Under the pieces are notes generated by a model. It saw only the letters and a list, made by a program, of their open reading frames with translations, did not search any database and was not told the origin of the DNA. From assembly GCA_015665415.1 (NCBI GenBank), contig JADFAE010000010.1:434001-498000 (forward strand): a DNA stretch of 64,000 bases, read 5' to 3'. This DNA is from Roseobacter sp. (GTDB lineage: Bacteria; Pseudomonadota; Alphaproteobacteria; Rhodobacterales; Rhodobacteraceae). Shown here piece after piece: positions 27,997-37,388 of this stretch (position 1 is its first letter; the number at the start of each line of letters is the position of its first letter). The position numbers and the translations under genes were made by a program.

Positions 27997-29001
27997 CTAA
28001 TCTTCGGTCTCCGTCTTGGCGGGACCCGGCTGATCATCCCCCAAAATCATGAACTCATGGGCCAGCCAGGGCACCTTCGAGACCACCGGTTCGGTGAAGT
28101 TACGGGCAATCAGACGGCGCAGTGCACTGGCCACCACCTCGGCCATGCCGGGCGGGAAGACATCGGTGCTGAACAGCGACAGATTGCGGGCAAAGCCTTT
28201 CGCCGGAAACGGCAAAAGGGTCACCCGGTCATGAAACCGCTTGGCCCGGAAATAGCTGGCCGGTGTGGTGATCGCCCAACCACTGCCCTCGGCCACCAAG
28301 CCCATCAGAGAATGGTTGCTCTCCAATTCGAACCGGTTCGGCAAGTTCAGCTTGAGACGGCGCAGGTGGATTTCGATGAGGTTGCCAATGATCTGACTGC
28401 CCGAATATCGCAGAAACGGCGTATCGGATTTGCCACTGAGAAATTCTTCGGCATTCAGCGCCGAGTTTGACGGCACCGCGACAACAAAGGGATCCCGCAG
28501 CAGCCTGTATTCCACCAATCCCGGCATATCGCTTAGGGGGCGCGTGGCTACCGCCGCATCCAGTTTTTGATCGACCAGGAGCTGCAGAATGGCATGGCTG
28601 GGACGAGTGTAATGCATAAAGCGGCATTTGGGCAGCGCGGTGGCCAGGAACTGCGCCAGTTCCGGCGCCACCTCACTGTCAAAATCATCCACCATACCAA
28701 AGCGAAGATCACGGGATTCAGTCCAGTTGCCAGTGGTCAACTCCGTCTCCCCGCGCCGGATCAGACGTATGCCATCTTCGACATATCGGGCAAAGATCAC
28801 CCCCGCAGGGGTGAGCTGCATCGGCCGTTTGGAATGATCCAGCAACGCGACCCCCAGACTGTTTTGCAGGTTCTGCAGGTGCTGAGAAACCGTGCTTGCC
28901 GACAAGCCGCTTTCCGACGCAGCCTTTTGGATAGAGCCGCTACGCGCTGCAAGAAGGAAGATCTCCAACCATCGCATGCTCAGTTTTGAACGATCCAACA
29001 T
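27997..29001 (-). CDS. LysR-type transcriptional regulator
   Basis: 334 residues. N-terminal HTH at about 8-65 (LSMRWLEIFLLAARSGSIQKAA, GLSASTVSQHLQNL), then an effector domain. Divergent from the taurine-type ABC operon, with about 220 bases between the two starts. The DMGDH-like gene lies downstream on the same strand, separated by 158 bases. Either could be its target. The long spacer with the ABC operon makes that the better guess. Confidence 0.92.
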   Translation of the reverse strand: MLDRSKLSMRWLEIFLLAARSGSIQKAASESGLSASTVSQHLQNLQNSLGVALLDHSKRPMQLTPAGVIFARYVEDGIRLIRRGETELTTGNWTESRDLRFGMVDDFDSEVAPELAQFLATALPKCRFMHYTRPSHAILQLLVDQKLDAAVATRPLSDMPGLVEYRLLRDPFVVAVPSNSALNAEEFLSGKSDTPFLRYSGSQIIGNLIEIHLRRLKLNLPNRFELESNHSLMGLVAEGSGWAITTPASYFRAKRFHDRVTLLPFPAKGFARNLSLFSTDVFPPGMAEVVASALRRLIARNFTEPVVSKVPWLAHEFMILGDDQPGPAKTETED

Positions 29002-29223
29002 CCTGCAATACTCCCAGCTTGCTTTCCTGCTTTGACTCTTTCTTCGGTTTTTCCGATACTACAATTCGAGTTTTTGGGAATACCTATTTTTGCAAAGCCC
29101 AGTCAATTTTACTCGCTAGGCTTTTCCACGTCACAGCCCACGCACTCCGAGACAGGTGCTGGTACCCCATAAAAAGGCAGGTCAACTGCCGTTTTTCCGA
29201 TGAAATTGCAACAGGGTGAAAAA

Positions 29224-30228
29224 ATGAAACTGACCAAACTTAAATGCGTGATGACCTCAACGGCTGCCGCCGCCGCCATGCTGACAGCCTCGCAGGCCGC
29301 TGCACTCGATGAACTGACCGTGGCCTATTTCCTGGAATGGCCGATGCCGTTCCAATATGGCAAGGCCGAGGGGATCTATGAAAAGGAACTCGGTGTCAAA
29401 ATCAATTGGGTTGCCTTTGACACCGGCACCGCAATGTCTGCGGCCATGGCCTCAGGCGATGTGCAAATCGCCGTGAGCCAGGGTGTTCCCCCTTTTGTTG
29501 TCGCCACCTCTGCCGGCCAGGATCTGCAGACGCTCGACGTGGCTGTCAGCTACTCTGAAAATGACAACTGCGTTGTGGCCGAAGGGTTGGAGATCGACAA
29601 AACCAGCGCCGATGAGCTGACAGGCCGGAAGGTGGGTGTTCCAATCGGGACCGCCGCACACTATGGATTTCTGTCGCAGATGAAGCATTTTGGTGTGGAC
29701 GTCGACACCATGGAGATCGTTGACATGGCGCCGCCGGATGGGGCCGCCGCCTTTGCCCAGGGCAATCTGGACATGGTCTGTGGCTGGGGTGGTGCGCTGC
29801 GCCGCATGAAAGAACACGGCAATGTTTTGCTGACTGGCGCCGAAAAAGAAGCTTTGGGCATTCTCGTCTTTGACGTAACTGCAGCGCCATCCACTTTTGT
29901 CGCGCAAGAGCCCGAATTGGTTGCGAACTTCCTGAAGGTTACTGCTGACATGAATGCCATGTGGAACGCTGGCGATCAAAAGGAAGTCATGCTGCCGGTC
30001 ATCGCCAAGGATGCCGGCATGGACATTGCCGACACCGAGGCCACCATTTCCACCTTCAGTTTCCCCTCGGTGGAAGAGCAGCTCTCTGAGAAATGGCTGG
30101 GCGGCGCAGCACAGTCCTTCATGCTGGGCGTGGCCAATATCTTTGTGGGCGCGGGCAGCATCGAAGCCGCGCTGGACTCCTACGCAGGCACGGTAGAGAC
30201 CGCACCGCTGGCGGCCGCTGGCAACTAA
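29224..30228 (+). CDS. Taurine-type (NitT/TauT) ABC transporter solute-binding protein
   Basis: 334 residues from the ATG at 29224 with AGGGTG upstream. Signal peptide with a long Ala-rich stretch ending SQAAA. TauA/SsuA-like features: VAYFLEWPMPFQYGKAEGIYEKELG, ASGDVQIAVSQGVPPFVVATSAG and KVGVPIGTAAHYGFL. The likely ligand is a sulfonate or similar small organic compound, but the family is broad. The following hairpin suggests it is made in excess over the rest of the transporter. Confidence 0.9.
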   Translation: MKLTKLKCVMTSTAAAAAMLTASQAAALDELTVAYFLEWPMPFQYGKAEGIYEKELGVKINWVAFDTGTAMSAAMASGDVQIAVSQGVPPFVVATSAGQDLQTLDVAVSYSENDNCVVAEGLEIDKTSADELTGRKVGVPIGTAAHYGFLSQMKHFGVDVDTMEIVDMAPPDGAAAFAQGNLDMVCGWGGALRRMKEHGNVLLTGAEKEALGILVFDVTAAPSTFVAQEPELVANFLKVTADMNAMWNAGDQKEVMLPVIAKDAGMDIADTEATISTFSFPSVEEQLSEKWLGGAAQSFMLGVANIFVGAGSIEAALDSYAGTVETAPLAAAGN

Positions 30229-30245
30229 GACCAGGTCACATTCTC

Positions 30246-30273
30246 AAATGGCCCGAGCATCTTCGGGCCATTT
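30246..30273 (+). terminator. Intercistronic attenuator hairpin
   Basis: AAATGGCCCGA pairs perfectly with TCGGGCCATTT around a 6-base loop, then TTCC. It lies between the binding-protein stop and the ATPase start and probably terminates part of the transcripts. Confidence 0.8.
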
Positions 30274-30302
30274 TCCACATGAACTACAGCGAGGGGATGG
30301 CC

Positions 30303-31109
30303 ATGAACGGATTGGACATCAACGGGCTTTCTATGCGCTTTGATCTGCCAAATGGCAGCTCAGTCCAGGCGCTGAAGGACGTTTCCATTTCACTGAAACC
30401 TGGTGAACTCATGTCGGTTCTGGGGCCTTCCGGCTGCGGAAAGACAACACTTTTGAACATTCTCGCGGGCTTTCTAGCGCCGACCGAGGGCAAGATCGAA
30501 CTGAACGGCCACATGGTCACCGGGCCCGACGCAGAACGCGGCATGGTGTTTCAAAAGGGAGCCCTGTTTGAATGGATGAGCGTGCGCGAAAATGTAGATT
30601 TTGGCCCCCGTATGAAAGGCATGCCCAAGGCCGAGCGCGATAAGATTGCTGACCATCTGCTGGAGGTCGTAGGCCTGCAGGACTTTAAGGAAAAAGCGGT
30701 CTACGAGCTGTCAGGTGGCATGCAGCAACGGGTCGCACTGGCGCGTTGCCTGGCCAATGAACCTGACATTATCCTGATGGATGAACCACTTGGCGCATTG
30801 GATGCGCTGACCCGCGAAAAAATGCAAGGCCTGGTGCTGAAACTCTGGAAAGAGACCGGCAAAACCATCATCCTGATCACCCATTCGGTGGAAGAGGCCC
30901 TGCTGTTGGGCGAGCGTCTGCTGGTCATGGCCCCCCGCCCGGGGCGCATCCACAAGGAATACCGCCTGCCCTTTGCCGAGCGCGGCGTCAACGCTGACCT
31001 GCGCGACGTCAAGAAATCTGAAGGCTTTGCGGAAACCCGCGATGAGATCCTGTCGATGATCTGGGAAATGGAAGAAGAGATCATGGGACGCACGGAGGAC
31101 GTGGCATGA
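30303..31109 (+). CDS. Taurine-type ABC transporter ATPase
   Basis: 268 residues from the ATG at 30303, chosen because GAGGGG lies 6 bases upstream. ATGs at 30279 and 30297 are in frame but have poorer sites. Walker A GPSGCGKTT, signature LSGGMQQRVALARCL, Walker B ILMDEPLGALD, and switch His in ILITHSVEEA, all typical of TauB/SsuB ATPases. It overlaps the permease gene by 4 bases. Confidence 0.92.
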   Translation: MNGLDINGLSMRFDLPNGSSVQALKDVSISLKPGELMSVLGPSGCGKTTLLNILAGFLAPTEGKIELNGHMVTGPDAERGMVFQKGALFEWMSVRENVDFGPRMKGMPKAERDKIADHLLEVVGLQDFKEKAVYELSGGMQQRVALARCLANEPDIILMDEPLGALDALTREKMQGLVLKLWKETGKTIILITHSVEEALLLGERLLVMAPRPGRIHKEYRLPFAERGVNADLRDVKKSEGFAETRDEILSMIWEMEEEIMGRTEDVA

Positions 31110-32371
31110 GCGTACTTCTTTTCTATCTCGCCCTTTTTGTTGGTGCCTATGTCTTGGTCAAGATGATCCGCAAAGGCGTGACATCTCAAAAAGACTTTAC
31201 CAGCCTCAAGACGGTGACCTTTGGCGATGAAAGCGCGGTCACGCCGGATCGCGCTGCCTCTATCATCTCAGTTGTGGTGATCTTTGTGATCTGGGCGGCC
31301 TTTACCGGCTCCAAACTGCTGCCGTTCCACGTGCCAGGCCCGTTCACCGGTGAAACTCAATTCACCTATACGGTCGAAACCGCCGATGGCCAAAGCGATG
31401 ACGCCACTGTCTTTGTGCATGTCGCCCCATTTGGATCCGACGCCGAAAAATTCGAAGTTGCGCCCGGTGACGGCATTGCCAAAGATGACGCCGTGGCCAT
31501 GACGGCTTCGCGATCAGCCACAATCCTGTTTGACAAAAACGACGAGGCCAAGCGAAAAGCTGGTGCTAGAATCATCGCCATCAATGGTGCTGCCATCACT
31601 TCTGATGGTACCTTTGATGCAGGCGATGGCAGCATCAGCCTGACCGCCAAGGGCGCCATCATCTTCACCCCGGATCTGGGCATGCAGATGAATCCGATCT
31701 GGCTACCATCACCAGAACGGGTCGTCGCCCGCTTCTTTGAAATTGCCGACTCTGGATATCAGAACTTCTCGCTCTGGGAGCACCTGGGCTGGTCGTTGAT
31801 CCGGGTTATTGTTGGCTTCATACTCGGCTCTCTGGTCGGCATTCCGCTGGGCTATGCCATGGGTCTGTCCGGATGGTTCCGCGGCTGGTTTGATCCAATC
31901 GTCGAATTCATGCGGCCGGTGCCGCCTCTGGCACTGATCCCGCTGGTGATCATCTGGTTCGGCATCTGGGAGACCGGCAAGATCGTGTTGCTGTTCCTGG
32001 CTGCGCTCTGGATCATGACAATTGCCGCGCGGGCGGGCGTCTCTGGCGTCAATATCTCCAAGATCCATGCCGCCTATTCTCTGGGTGCCTCCAAGGCGCA
32101 GATCATGCGCCATGTGATTGTGCCCAACTCTTTGCCGGAAATCTTCACCGGGGCACGTGTGGCGATGGGGGTCTGCTGGGGCACGGTTGTGGCCGCCGAA
32201 CTGGTTGCCGCGCAAAAAGGGGCCGGCATGATGATCATTGCCGCCTCCAAATTCCAGCTCACCGATATCGTCATCCTTGGTATCGTGCTGATTGGCATCA
32301 TCGGCTACGGAATCGATATCCTGATGCGCAAAGCCGAGGATTATCTAGTGCCCTGGAAAGGCCGCAGCTGA
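31106..32371 (+). CDS. Taurine-type ABC permease with extra extracytoplasmic domain
   Basis: 421 residues, against about 260-280 for a usual TauC/SsuC permease. The C-terminal half from about 196 is the normal core: PSPERVVARFFE, LIRVIVGFILGSLVGIPLGYAMG and the EAA loop AAYSLGASKAQIMRHVIVPNSL. The N-terminus has two extra membrane helices (about 1-20 and 50-66) around a short cytoplasmic loop. Then a 120-residue extracytoplasmic insert (about 77-195) contains FTYTVETADGQSDDATV and AINGAAITSDGT followed by GAIIFTPDLG. These are the repeat edges of VCBS/cadherin-like beta domains. The insert may contact the binding protein or wall. The start overlaps the ATPase stop. Confidence 0.85.
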   Translation: MSVLLFYLALFVGAYVLVKMIRKGVTSQKDFTSLKTVTFGDESAVTPDRAASIISVVVIFVIWAAFTGSKLLPFHVPGPFTGETQFTYTVETADGQSDDATVFVHVAPFGSDAEKFEVAPGDGIAKDDAVAMTASRSATILFDKNDEAKRKAGARIIAINGAAITSDGTFDAGDGSISLTAKGAIIFTPDLGMQMNPIWLPSPERVVARFFEIADSGYQNFSLWEHLGWSLIRVIVGFILGSLVGIPLGYAMGLSGWFRGWFDPIVEFMRPVPPLALIPLVIIWFGIWETGKIVLLFLAALWIMTIAARAGVSGVNISKIHAAYSLGASKAQIMRHVIVPNSLPEIFTGARVAMGVCWGTVVAAELVAAQKGAGMMIIAASKFQLTDIVILGIVLIGIIGYGIDILMRKAEDYLVPWKGRS

Positions 32372-32405
32372 TCCCAAGGGCACCCGCTGGCGACTGTGAA
32401 AATCT

Positions 32406-32433
32406 GAAAGGCCCCTATAATCAGGGGCCTTTC
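32406..32433. terminator. Rho-independent terminator of taurine-type ABC operon
   Basis: GAAAGGCCCCT pairs perfectly with AGGGGCCTTTC around a 6-base loop, followed by TTGGG on the plus strand. It is 35 bases after the permease stop. The P450/DyP operon also ends nearby on the other strand, so the hairpin may act in both directions. Confidence 0.85.
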
Positions 32434-32511
32434 TTGGGTTTGGCGCTACCCTGCCCGCCACATCGTCTTGACACATCGCCTTGTTGGTCCATCAGTTCAG
32501 CAGGGGCCGCG

Positions 32512-33312
32512 CTACGACAACAGGCCCGGCTTGACGCAGAGCAGCTGGGATGCCCGATGATCGTCATAGATCCGCTGAATGAACCGGCCCGTGGGGCGTT
32601 GGCGCAGATCCTGGTAGACCTTTTGCATAAAAACCGGGCACAGGGCGTGATTTGGCAACATCCCGTGATAGCCCTGGGCCAGGATCATCGGCCCACCTGA
32701 AGTCGCCAGAGCCAAATCCGCAAACGTCAGCCGGTCGCCGACCAGATATTGCCGCCCGTCGCTCAGGATCTGGTCAAACTTGTCCCAACCCGCATAGATT
32801 TTTTGCAATGCCGCATCAGCCGCAGTCTGATCCAGCTTGAGCCCCTTGTACATCAGCGCCCGAATGACCCGAAAGGCCAGCAGACAGGTCAGCTTTTCGT
32901 ACCAGGGCACATCCGTGGTGATCGAGGGACAAACAACTGATTTGTACTTCAAGAGATTCCAATAGGACCAATTCACCACGGCCTCCCCCATGTCCCAGCG
33001 GGCATAGTGCTCCAAATCGTGAACCTCCTGATACAGCGCCGCTTCGCGGTCCTGATCCGGCAACAGTTTCAGCGCTGACGTGGCCTCAGCTTCCAGCATT
33101 GGCAGCAATTTATCGATGCCGCCGAATTTTTTCCCCTCGCGCATGAACAAGGGGTAATCATTCGCGCCGACCCCCCAAAATTTCAGCGCCAGGACATGAA
33201 AAATTGGAGCATGCGGGCGTTCCGTATAGGTCACCCCATAATGACTGAGCAGCCAACGCCCCAGGTCGACATCCGCCGAGGGCAACAGTGTGATCAAAAG
33301 CGGCTTGGCCAT
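32512..33312 (-). CDS. Glutathione S-transferase-like protein
   Basis: 266 residues. An N-terminal thioredoxin-like part (SADVDLGRWLLSHYGVTYTERPHAP) and a helical C-terminal GST part with GRQYLVGDRLTFADLALATS, which is the N-capping box typical of GSTs. The usual catalytic Ser/Tyr is not clearly placed (SADVDLG). It is the last gene of the five-gene peroxidase/P450 operon, 9 bases after the P450 gene. It may conjugate or isomerise the reactive product of the upstream enzymes, or bind it. Substrate unknown. Confidence 0.8.
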   Translation of the reverse strand: MAKPLLITLLPSADVDLGRWLLSHYGVTYTERPHAPIFHVLALKFWGVGANDYPLFMREGKKFGGIDKLLPMLEAEATSALKLLPDQDREAALYQEVHDLEHYARWDMGEAVVNWSYWNLLKYKSVVCPSITTDVPWYEKLTCLLAFRVIRALMYKGLKLDQTAADAALQKIYAGWDKFDQILSDGRQYLVGDRLTFADLALATSGGPMILAQGYHGMLPNHALCPVFMQKVYQDLRQRPTGRFIQRIYDDHRASQLLCVKPGLLS

Positions 33313-33321
33313 GGGTCCTCT

Positions 33322-34665
33322 CTAACTGTCGAATTCGAGATGGAAATGTTCGGGGAAACTGCTGGTGCCACAGTCAATCTGCCCGGCAACCCCGGGTGCG
33401 CGGCGCAGGTTTTTCCGCATCAACAAGGGTTCGAGGATTGCCGGGATCACCGCCTGGTTGATGGTGGCCCCAAAACAGGTATGCATGCCATAGCCCCAGA
33501 TAATATAGTCTTCCCAGGGGCGATCCGTGCGGAAACGACCGGGATCAGCAATCTCAAATCGGTCGAAACAGGCCGAGAAGTTGGCCGCAAAAACCATCTG
33601 CCCCTTACGTATCTTGATGCGCCGCAACGTCGAGGCTGCCACCTGAGTGTCGCGGGTGGCCCGCCGGTAGATCACCGGGTTGAACGGGTTAAAGCGCAGC
33701 GCCTCCCAGACATGCTGGGCCAAGAGCGCATCATTGCCAGCCCTTGCCGCCGCCTGCGCCGAGGCCAAGGCCTCCGGCCGGTTCAGCAGTTCATCCAGCG
33801 CCAGGCAACTTGCCCTGGAAATGGTTGGAATTGCCCCGATCAAAAGCCCCAACATATTGTTGCGAATACCAAGATCGCTCATGCCCGGGGTGTCAGCGGA
33901 TTGCAGCTCCAGGCATCTGTTCAATATATCCGGGGCATCGGTGGGGCGGGCCTTGCGCGCGCAGATCGCCCCATCCAGATAGTCCCGCAATTGCCCCGCC
34001 TGTTCCATCGCCCTGGCATCCAACTGGGCGTCGGCCTCCAGATCGAGAAACAAATAGGTGAACAGGGTTGTTGTCCAGTCCACCATGCTTTCGCGGCTGC
34101 CGCCTGTGCCGAAATAATGCGCCGTCATGTCCCAGGGCACCTGCAGTGTCAGGCTTGGCACGATATCAATTTTGCCACCGCTTGCCGCCACGGCCTGTTC
34201 AGCGATCTTGGCCGCCCGCGGCTGCACGATTTCGGCGACATCTGTCATCCGCGCCGCCAACCGCATGGCCGAGGTGTCGCGGGTATAATCCCAGCCGGGC
34301 TGCATGCCGAGAAAGAAGTTGTCGCCTGCCGTCAGCTTGCGCATGCGGGTGCCGTAGACCACCTCGAAATCGGCGTTGCGATTCAGCACCTCAAGACAAT
34401 CCTCACGGCGTGTCACCAAGGCCGTACCGGTGTTCTCATAGGATTTCATCACAATCCTGTTCAGCGACAGGTTTGGCCAAAATCCACGCAAGAGCGCAAA
34501 AATCCGCCTCTGCGTCAAAGGTTTGAGGAAAAACGCCCCAAGCGTGCCCGAGACCAGCGCCCCGCCCCCCTGCACGATCAGCAGGGCCAGGGCCAGCAGC
34601 CCCTCGCCCCAGACGGCCAGGCGCTGAAACACCCAGATAAAGACATTGGCCAGGGCGGTCATCAT
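33322..34665 (-). CDS. Cytochrome P450, membrane-anchored, atypical I helix
   Basis: 447 residues. Hydrophobic anchor-like segment in the first 50 residues. The ExxR motif is EALR at 321-324. The heme-thiolate loop WGYGMHTCFG at 390-399 has C397 as ligand, with Trp in place of the usual Phe. In the I helix (about 272-284, GLLIGAIPTIS) the position of the usual acidic residue before Thr is Pro280. P450s lacking that acid often use or rearrange peroxides rather than activate O2. No ferredoxin or reductase gene is nearby, and a peroxidase gene overlaps by 4 bases. Function unknown, but a peroxide-dependent role is plausible. Confidence 0.88.
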   Translation of the reverse strand: MMTALANVFIWVFQRLAVWGEGLLALALLIVQGGGALVSGTLGAFFLKPLTQRRIFALLRGFWPNLSLNRIVMKSYENTGTALVTRREDCLEVLNRNADFEVVYGTRMRKLTAGDNFFLGMQPGWDYTRDTSAMRLAARMTDVAEIVQPRAAKIAEQAVAASGGKIDIVPSLTLQVPWDMTAHYFGTGGSRESMVDWTTTLFTYLFLDLEADAQLDARAMEQAGQLRDYLDGAICARKARPTDAPDILNRCLELQSADTPGMSDLGIRNNMLGLLIGAIPTISRASCLALDELLNRPEALASAQAAARAGNDALLAQHVWEALRFNPFNPVIYRRATRDTQVAASTLRRIKIRKGQMVFAANFSACFDRFEIADPGRFRTDRPWEDYIIWGYGMHTCFGATINQAVIPAILEPLLMRKNLRRAPGVAGQIDCGTSSFPEHFHLEFDS

Positions 34666-36341
34666 GTTGGGTCAACGATGCCCATGGCCATCATGCGTAT
34701 CGCCGTCATTGATGGGACAAAGAAATAGTCCCCGCCGCGACATTCGACAAAGGTCTTGAGCTTGCTCATGACATAGGGCGGGCGACCGCTTTCGGGATCA
34801 GACGGGATTGTATGGCGGGTGCTGTGATCGTGATTTCCCAGCATCGGACAGGTATTGTTACCCTGGTGGAAGTCGAGACCGTATTGGATCCATTGCTGTT
34901 GCACAAACTCGAACTGCCGTTCCAGGCTGGCCCCCATGATCAGCATGATGACGCCCTGCTCGGTGTCATCGCTCTTGTGTTCGAAATTTGGCGGCCCATA
35001 GGGCAGCCCGCGGCGCAGGATGCGACGACGCTTGTTCAAAGCACTGGTGGCCTTGGGGTTTTCATATGGCTTGCCGGTCTTGGGGTCGGTCCCGCTCTTG
35101 TTCAGCGGATCCAGATAGTCCCGGGTGTTGACGCGGCGCATATGGGCCCCGCCGGGGCATTTGGCCCCGGTCATATCATCGCCATAGCGAAAATCACGTG
35201 CCTCGGGTGAGCCGATATACTTGAGATTGCTCATGTAGCCTTCCAGCGGGTCGATGCCTTCGCCGCGAAACTTCATCTTTTTGCCAAAGTCAACCCAGTC
35301 GGAGTAGGTCGAAACCTTGGAGAGCGGCACCCCATCAGACCAGCGACCACACATTTTTGCCAGCAGGGTCTCCACCGCCTCTTCCTTGTCGACCCCCATA
35401 ACTTGGGCATATCTCTCGGCCTCTTCCTCGACCACAGCTTGAAAAGAACCAACATTTTCATGCAACTTGCGAAAGGCGAGAAAGGTGCCGTTGCGCATGA
35501 ACTCAGGCGGCTGCGCGCTTGGCGGCAACTCCTGGCTTTCGTCCGGATGCCCCAGAAGAAACTCGCCCGTTGCCAGGGGTTCCCAGCCCTGATCGGTGAG
35601 TTTTCCGCGCCCAATCACGGTTGTTGGCTTGCCCTTGCCACCATGCTGACCTTCGAAAACCGGATCTCCGATCCCGTCGGTAAAGCCAAAATGCTCTTTG
35701 GCGGTCGGCAGCGTCAAACCCCCGAAGGTATCAAAGACAGCAGAGGCCTCTTGATAGTCCGCCTCTTTGCCACGGCCAATTCCACCTAGTTGGCGGACGC
35801 CGCAGTCTTTCGCCAGAGTACACAACCAATCGCAGCGCTGCTGCAGCGCCGGATTCGGCTTTTCGGCCTGCTCAAACCCCATCGATTGCGCATTCAATGT
35901 CACCAGACAATGGACATCGTCTTTCCCGCCAGAGCCCGGCTCGCGGCTGTCTCTCCAGATGCGATCCCAATGGGCATCCCAATCCTCCCGCAGAGCGTCG
36001 GCTTCGGTCTTGGTTTGATCGCGATCCCCCAGAATAAAGGCCCGCGCTTTCATCCCTTCGATAAAGGCGGCAGGCATGGCCTGCAGGGTGCGAACCGGCA
36101 GTTGCAGCACCAGCAATCCGGGAAAGGTCAGCGCCATATTGGTGGTGCATTTGGGCTTGTCCTCATCCCCCTGCCACAGCGCCGCCGTGGTCACCTTGCT
36201 ACGCAACCCCTCCAGAAAGCGGCGTCCGGCTTCGGGGCTGGGGAAATGGAAAAAGAAATAGCGGGCAAAGGGAAAACTGTAGCGCCCATAGGCACGGGTG
36301 ACATTGCCCTGAATATCATCGAGATTGAGTTCGCGTGTCAT
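34662..36341 (-). CDS. DyP-type heme peroxidase
   Basis: 559 residues, longer than many bacterial DyPs and closer to the larger D-type. It opens with LNLDDIQGNV, common to DyPs. The GXXDG motif is GFTDG at 219-223 (distal Asp222). The proximal heme His is H400 in PGGAHMRRVN. A catalytic Arg lies in RRILRRGLPYG (about 444). No Tat or Sec signal is seen, so it is probably cytoplasmic. DyPs use H2O2 to oxidise a wide range of substrates. It overlaps the P450 gene by 4 bases and follows two unknown proteins, so the substrate is probably shared with the P450. Confidence 0.93.
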   Translation of the reverse strand: MTRELNLDDIQGNVTRAYGRYSFPFARYFFFHFPSPEAGRRFLEGLRSKVTTAALWQGDEDKPKCTTNMALTFPGLLVLQLPVRTLQAMPAAFIEGMKARAFILGDRDQTKTEADALREDWDAHWDRIWRDSREPGSGGKDDVHCLVTLNAQSMGFEQAEKPNPALQQRCDWLCTLAKDCGVRQLGGIGRGKEADYQEASAVFDTFGGLTLPTAKEHFGFTDGIGDPVFEGQHGGKGKPTTVIGRGKLTDQGWEPLATGEFLLGHPDESQELPPSAQPPEFMRNGTFLAFRKLHENVGSFQAVVEEEAERYAQVMGVDKEEAVETLLAKMCGRWSDGVPLSKVSTYSDWVDFGKKMKFRGEGIDPLEGYMSNLKYIGSPEARDFRYGDDMTGAKCPGGAHMRRVNTRDYLDPLNKSGTDPKTGKPYENPKATSALNKRRRILRRGLPYGPPNFEHKSDDTEQGVIMLIMGASLERQFEFVQQQWIQYGLDFHQGNNTCPMLGNHDHSTRHTIPSDPESGRPPYVMSKLKTFVECRGGDYFFVPSMTAIRMMAMGIVDPT

Positions 36342-36356
36342 ATCGGACCTATCTGG

Positions 36357-37379
36357 CTAGGAAATAACATTCTGGGCATCGGCCGAGGAAATGACGCCCG
36401 GTTTTTGCGTCATGGTATGGCGGTTGCTGGGTTTGTGCTGGGACATGAACGCGCCAAAGGCCTCATAGAGGTCGTCGGGTGCCGCCCCCTGCTGTTCAAT
36501 AAAGAAATCCGAAAACTGTTGTTGCACATACAGGCTCTTGAGGACGGAGGGCAGATCGTCATATTTCCCCGGTGCCAGCGGTTTTTCCCCATTTCGAATG
36601 GCATAGCGAATGGCAAGGATGGCCAGAACCACCCCCAACAACATGCTGCCAAGCCCCGTCCAGAGACTGGACCAACCCAGAAGTGGCAGCGTAGTCCAGC
36701 CCATTAGCCACAGCGCTAGCGCAGCAAGCCCCAGCACAAAGGGGATGAGGGTGCCATAGATCAACGGCTTGACCGGCAAAATGTGAAAGGCCGGAAGCTG
36801 CAGATAATAATCATGGAAAGGCATCGTGGTTTCGACATGGCACTTTTCAAGATAGGCGGCAAAATCATCCGCGCTTTGGACGGTGTCAAAACCGTAGCAG
36901 TTGGAGTAGACGGCGATCAGTTCCTCGCGCATCGTCGCCCATAGCTCCCGCGCGTAAGAGGCCCGGACCCGTTGCTGCTGTTGCGGGCTCAGATCGGTTG
37001 GCAGCGCATCGCTTTCCTGGGTGACCGCATCCACATCAGCGCAAAAAATCAGATATGGCGCCTTGAGACGATCCACATGCTGCGGCACCAGCGGGTTGTG
37101 TCCCTCGATCTGGCTGACCAACGGATTTTGCGTGTTGCGACCGTTATAGACCACATCATTCAGCACAAACATGCGCGCCAGGTGATTGCGGCAATTTCGA
37201 GCAAAGGGGCTGTTGAAGGGGGCCTCCTGAGTGGCCGGAGACTGATGTGCGGTCGGCAACATCGCCAGGGCCATCCGCACCCGCTGTTCGTAGGAGGTAT
37301 GCGGATCATCCGCAGGCGCTCCCGGCTTGATCGGCGCAAGCGTGGTCAGGAAAATATGTCCGGAATCGAGATCGGGCAT
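36357..37379 (-). CDS. Membrane protein of unknown function, partner of DyP/P450
   Basis: 340 residues, not recognised as a named family. The soluble N-terminal half has NHLARMFVLND at about 65-75, APYLIFCADVDA at 107-118 and AVYSNCYGFDT near 157-167. These look like strands of a ferredoxin-like alpha/beta barrel. Two membrane helices follow at about 207-226 and 240-259, and a cytoplasmic tail. The HLAR and YLIFC elements resemble HFARW and MLFCSNFNG in the next protein, so the two are probably distant relatives. Same operon, 16 bases before the DyP gene. Confidence 0.7.
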   Translation of the reverse strand: MPDLDSGHIFLTTLAPIKPGAPADDPHTSYEQRVRMALAMLPTAHQSPATQEAPFNSPFARNCRNHLARMFVLNDVVYNGRNTQNPLVSQIEGHNPLVPQHVDRLKAPYLIFCADVDAVTQESDALPTDLSPQQQQRVRASYARELWATMREELIAVYSNCYGFDTVQSADDFAAYLEKCHVETTMPFHDYYLQLPAFHILPVKPLIYGTLIPFVLGLAALALWLMGWTTLPLLGWSSLWTGLGSMLLGVVLAILAIRYAIRNGEKPLAPGKYDDLPSVLKSLYVQQQFSDFFIEQQGAAPDDLYEAFGAFMSQHKPSNRHTMTQKPGVISSADAQNVIS

Positions 37380-37388
37380 CGGAATCTC

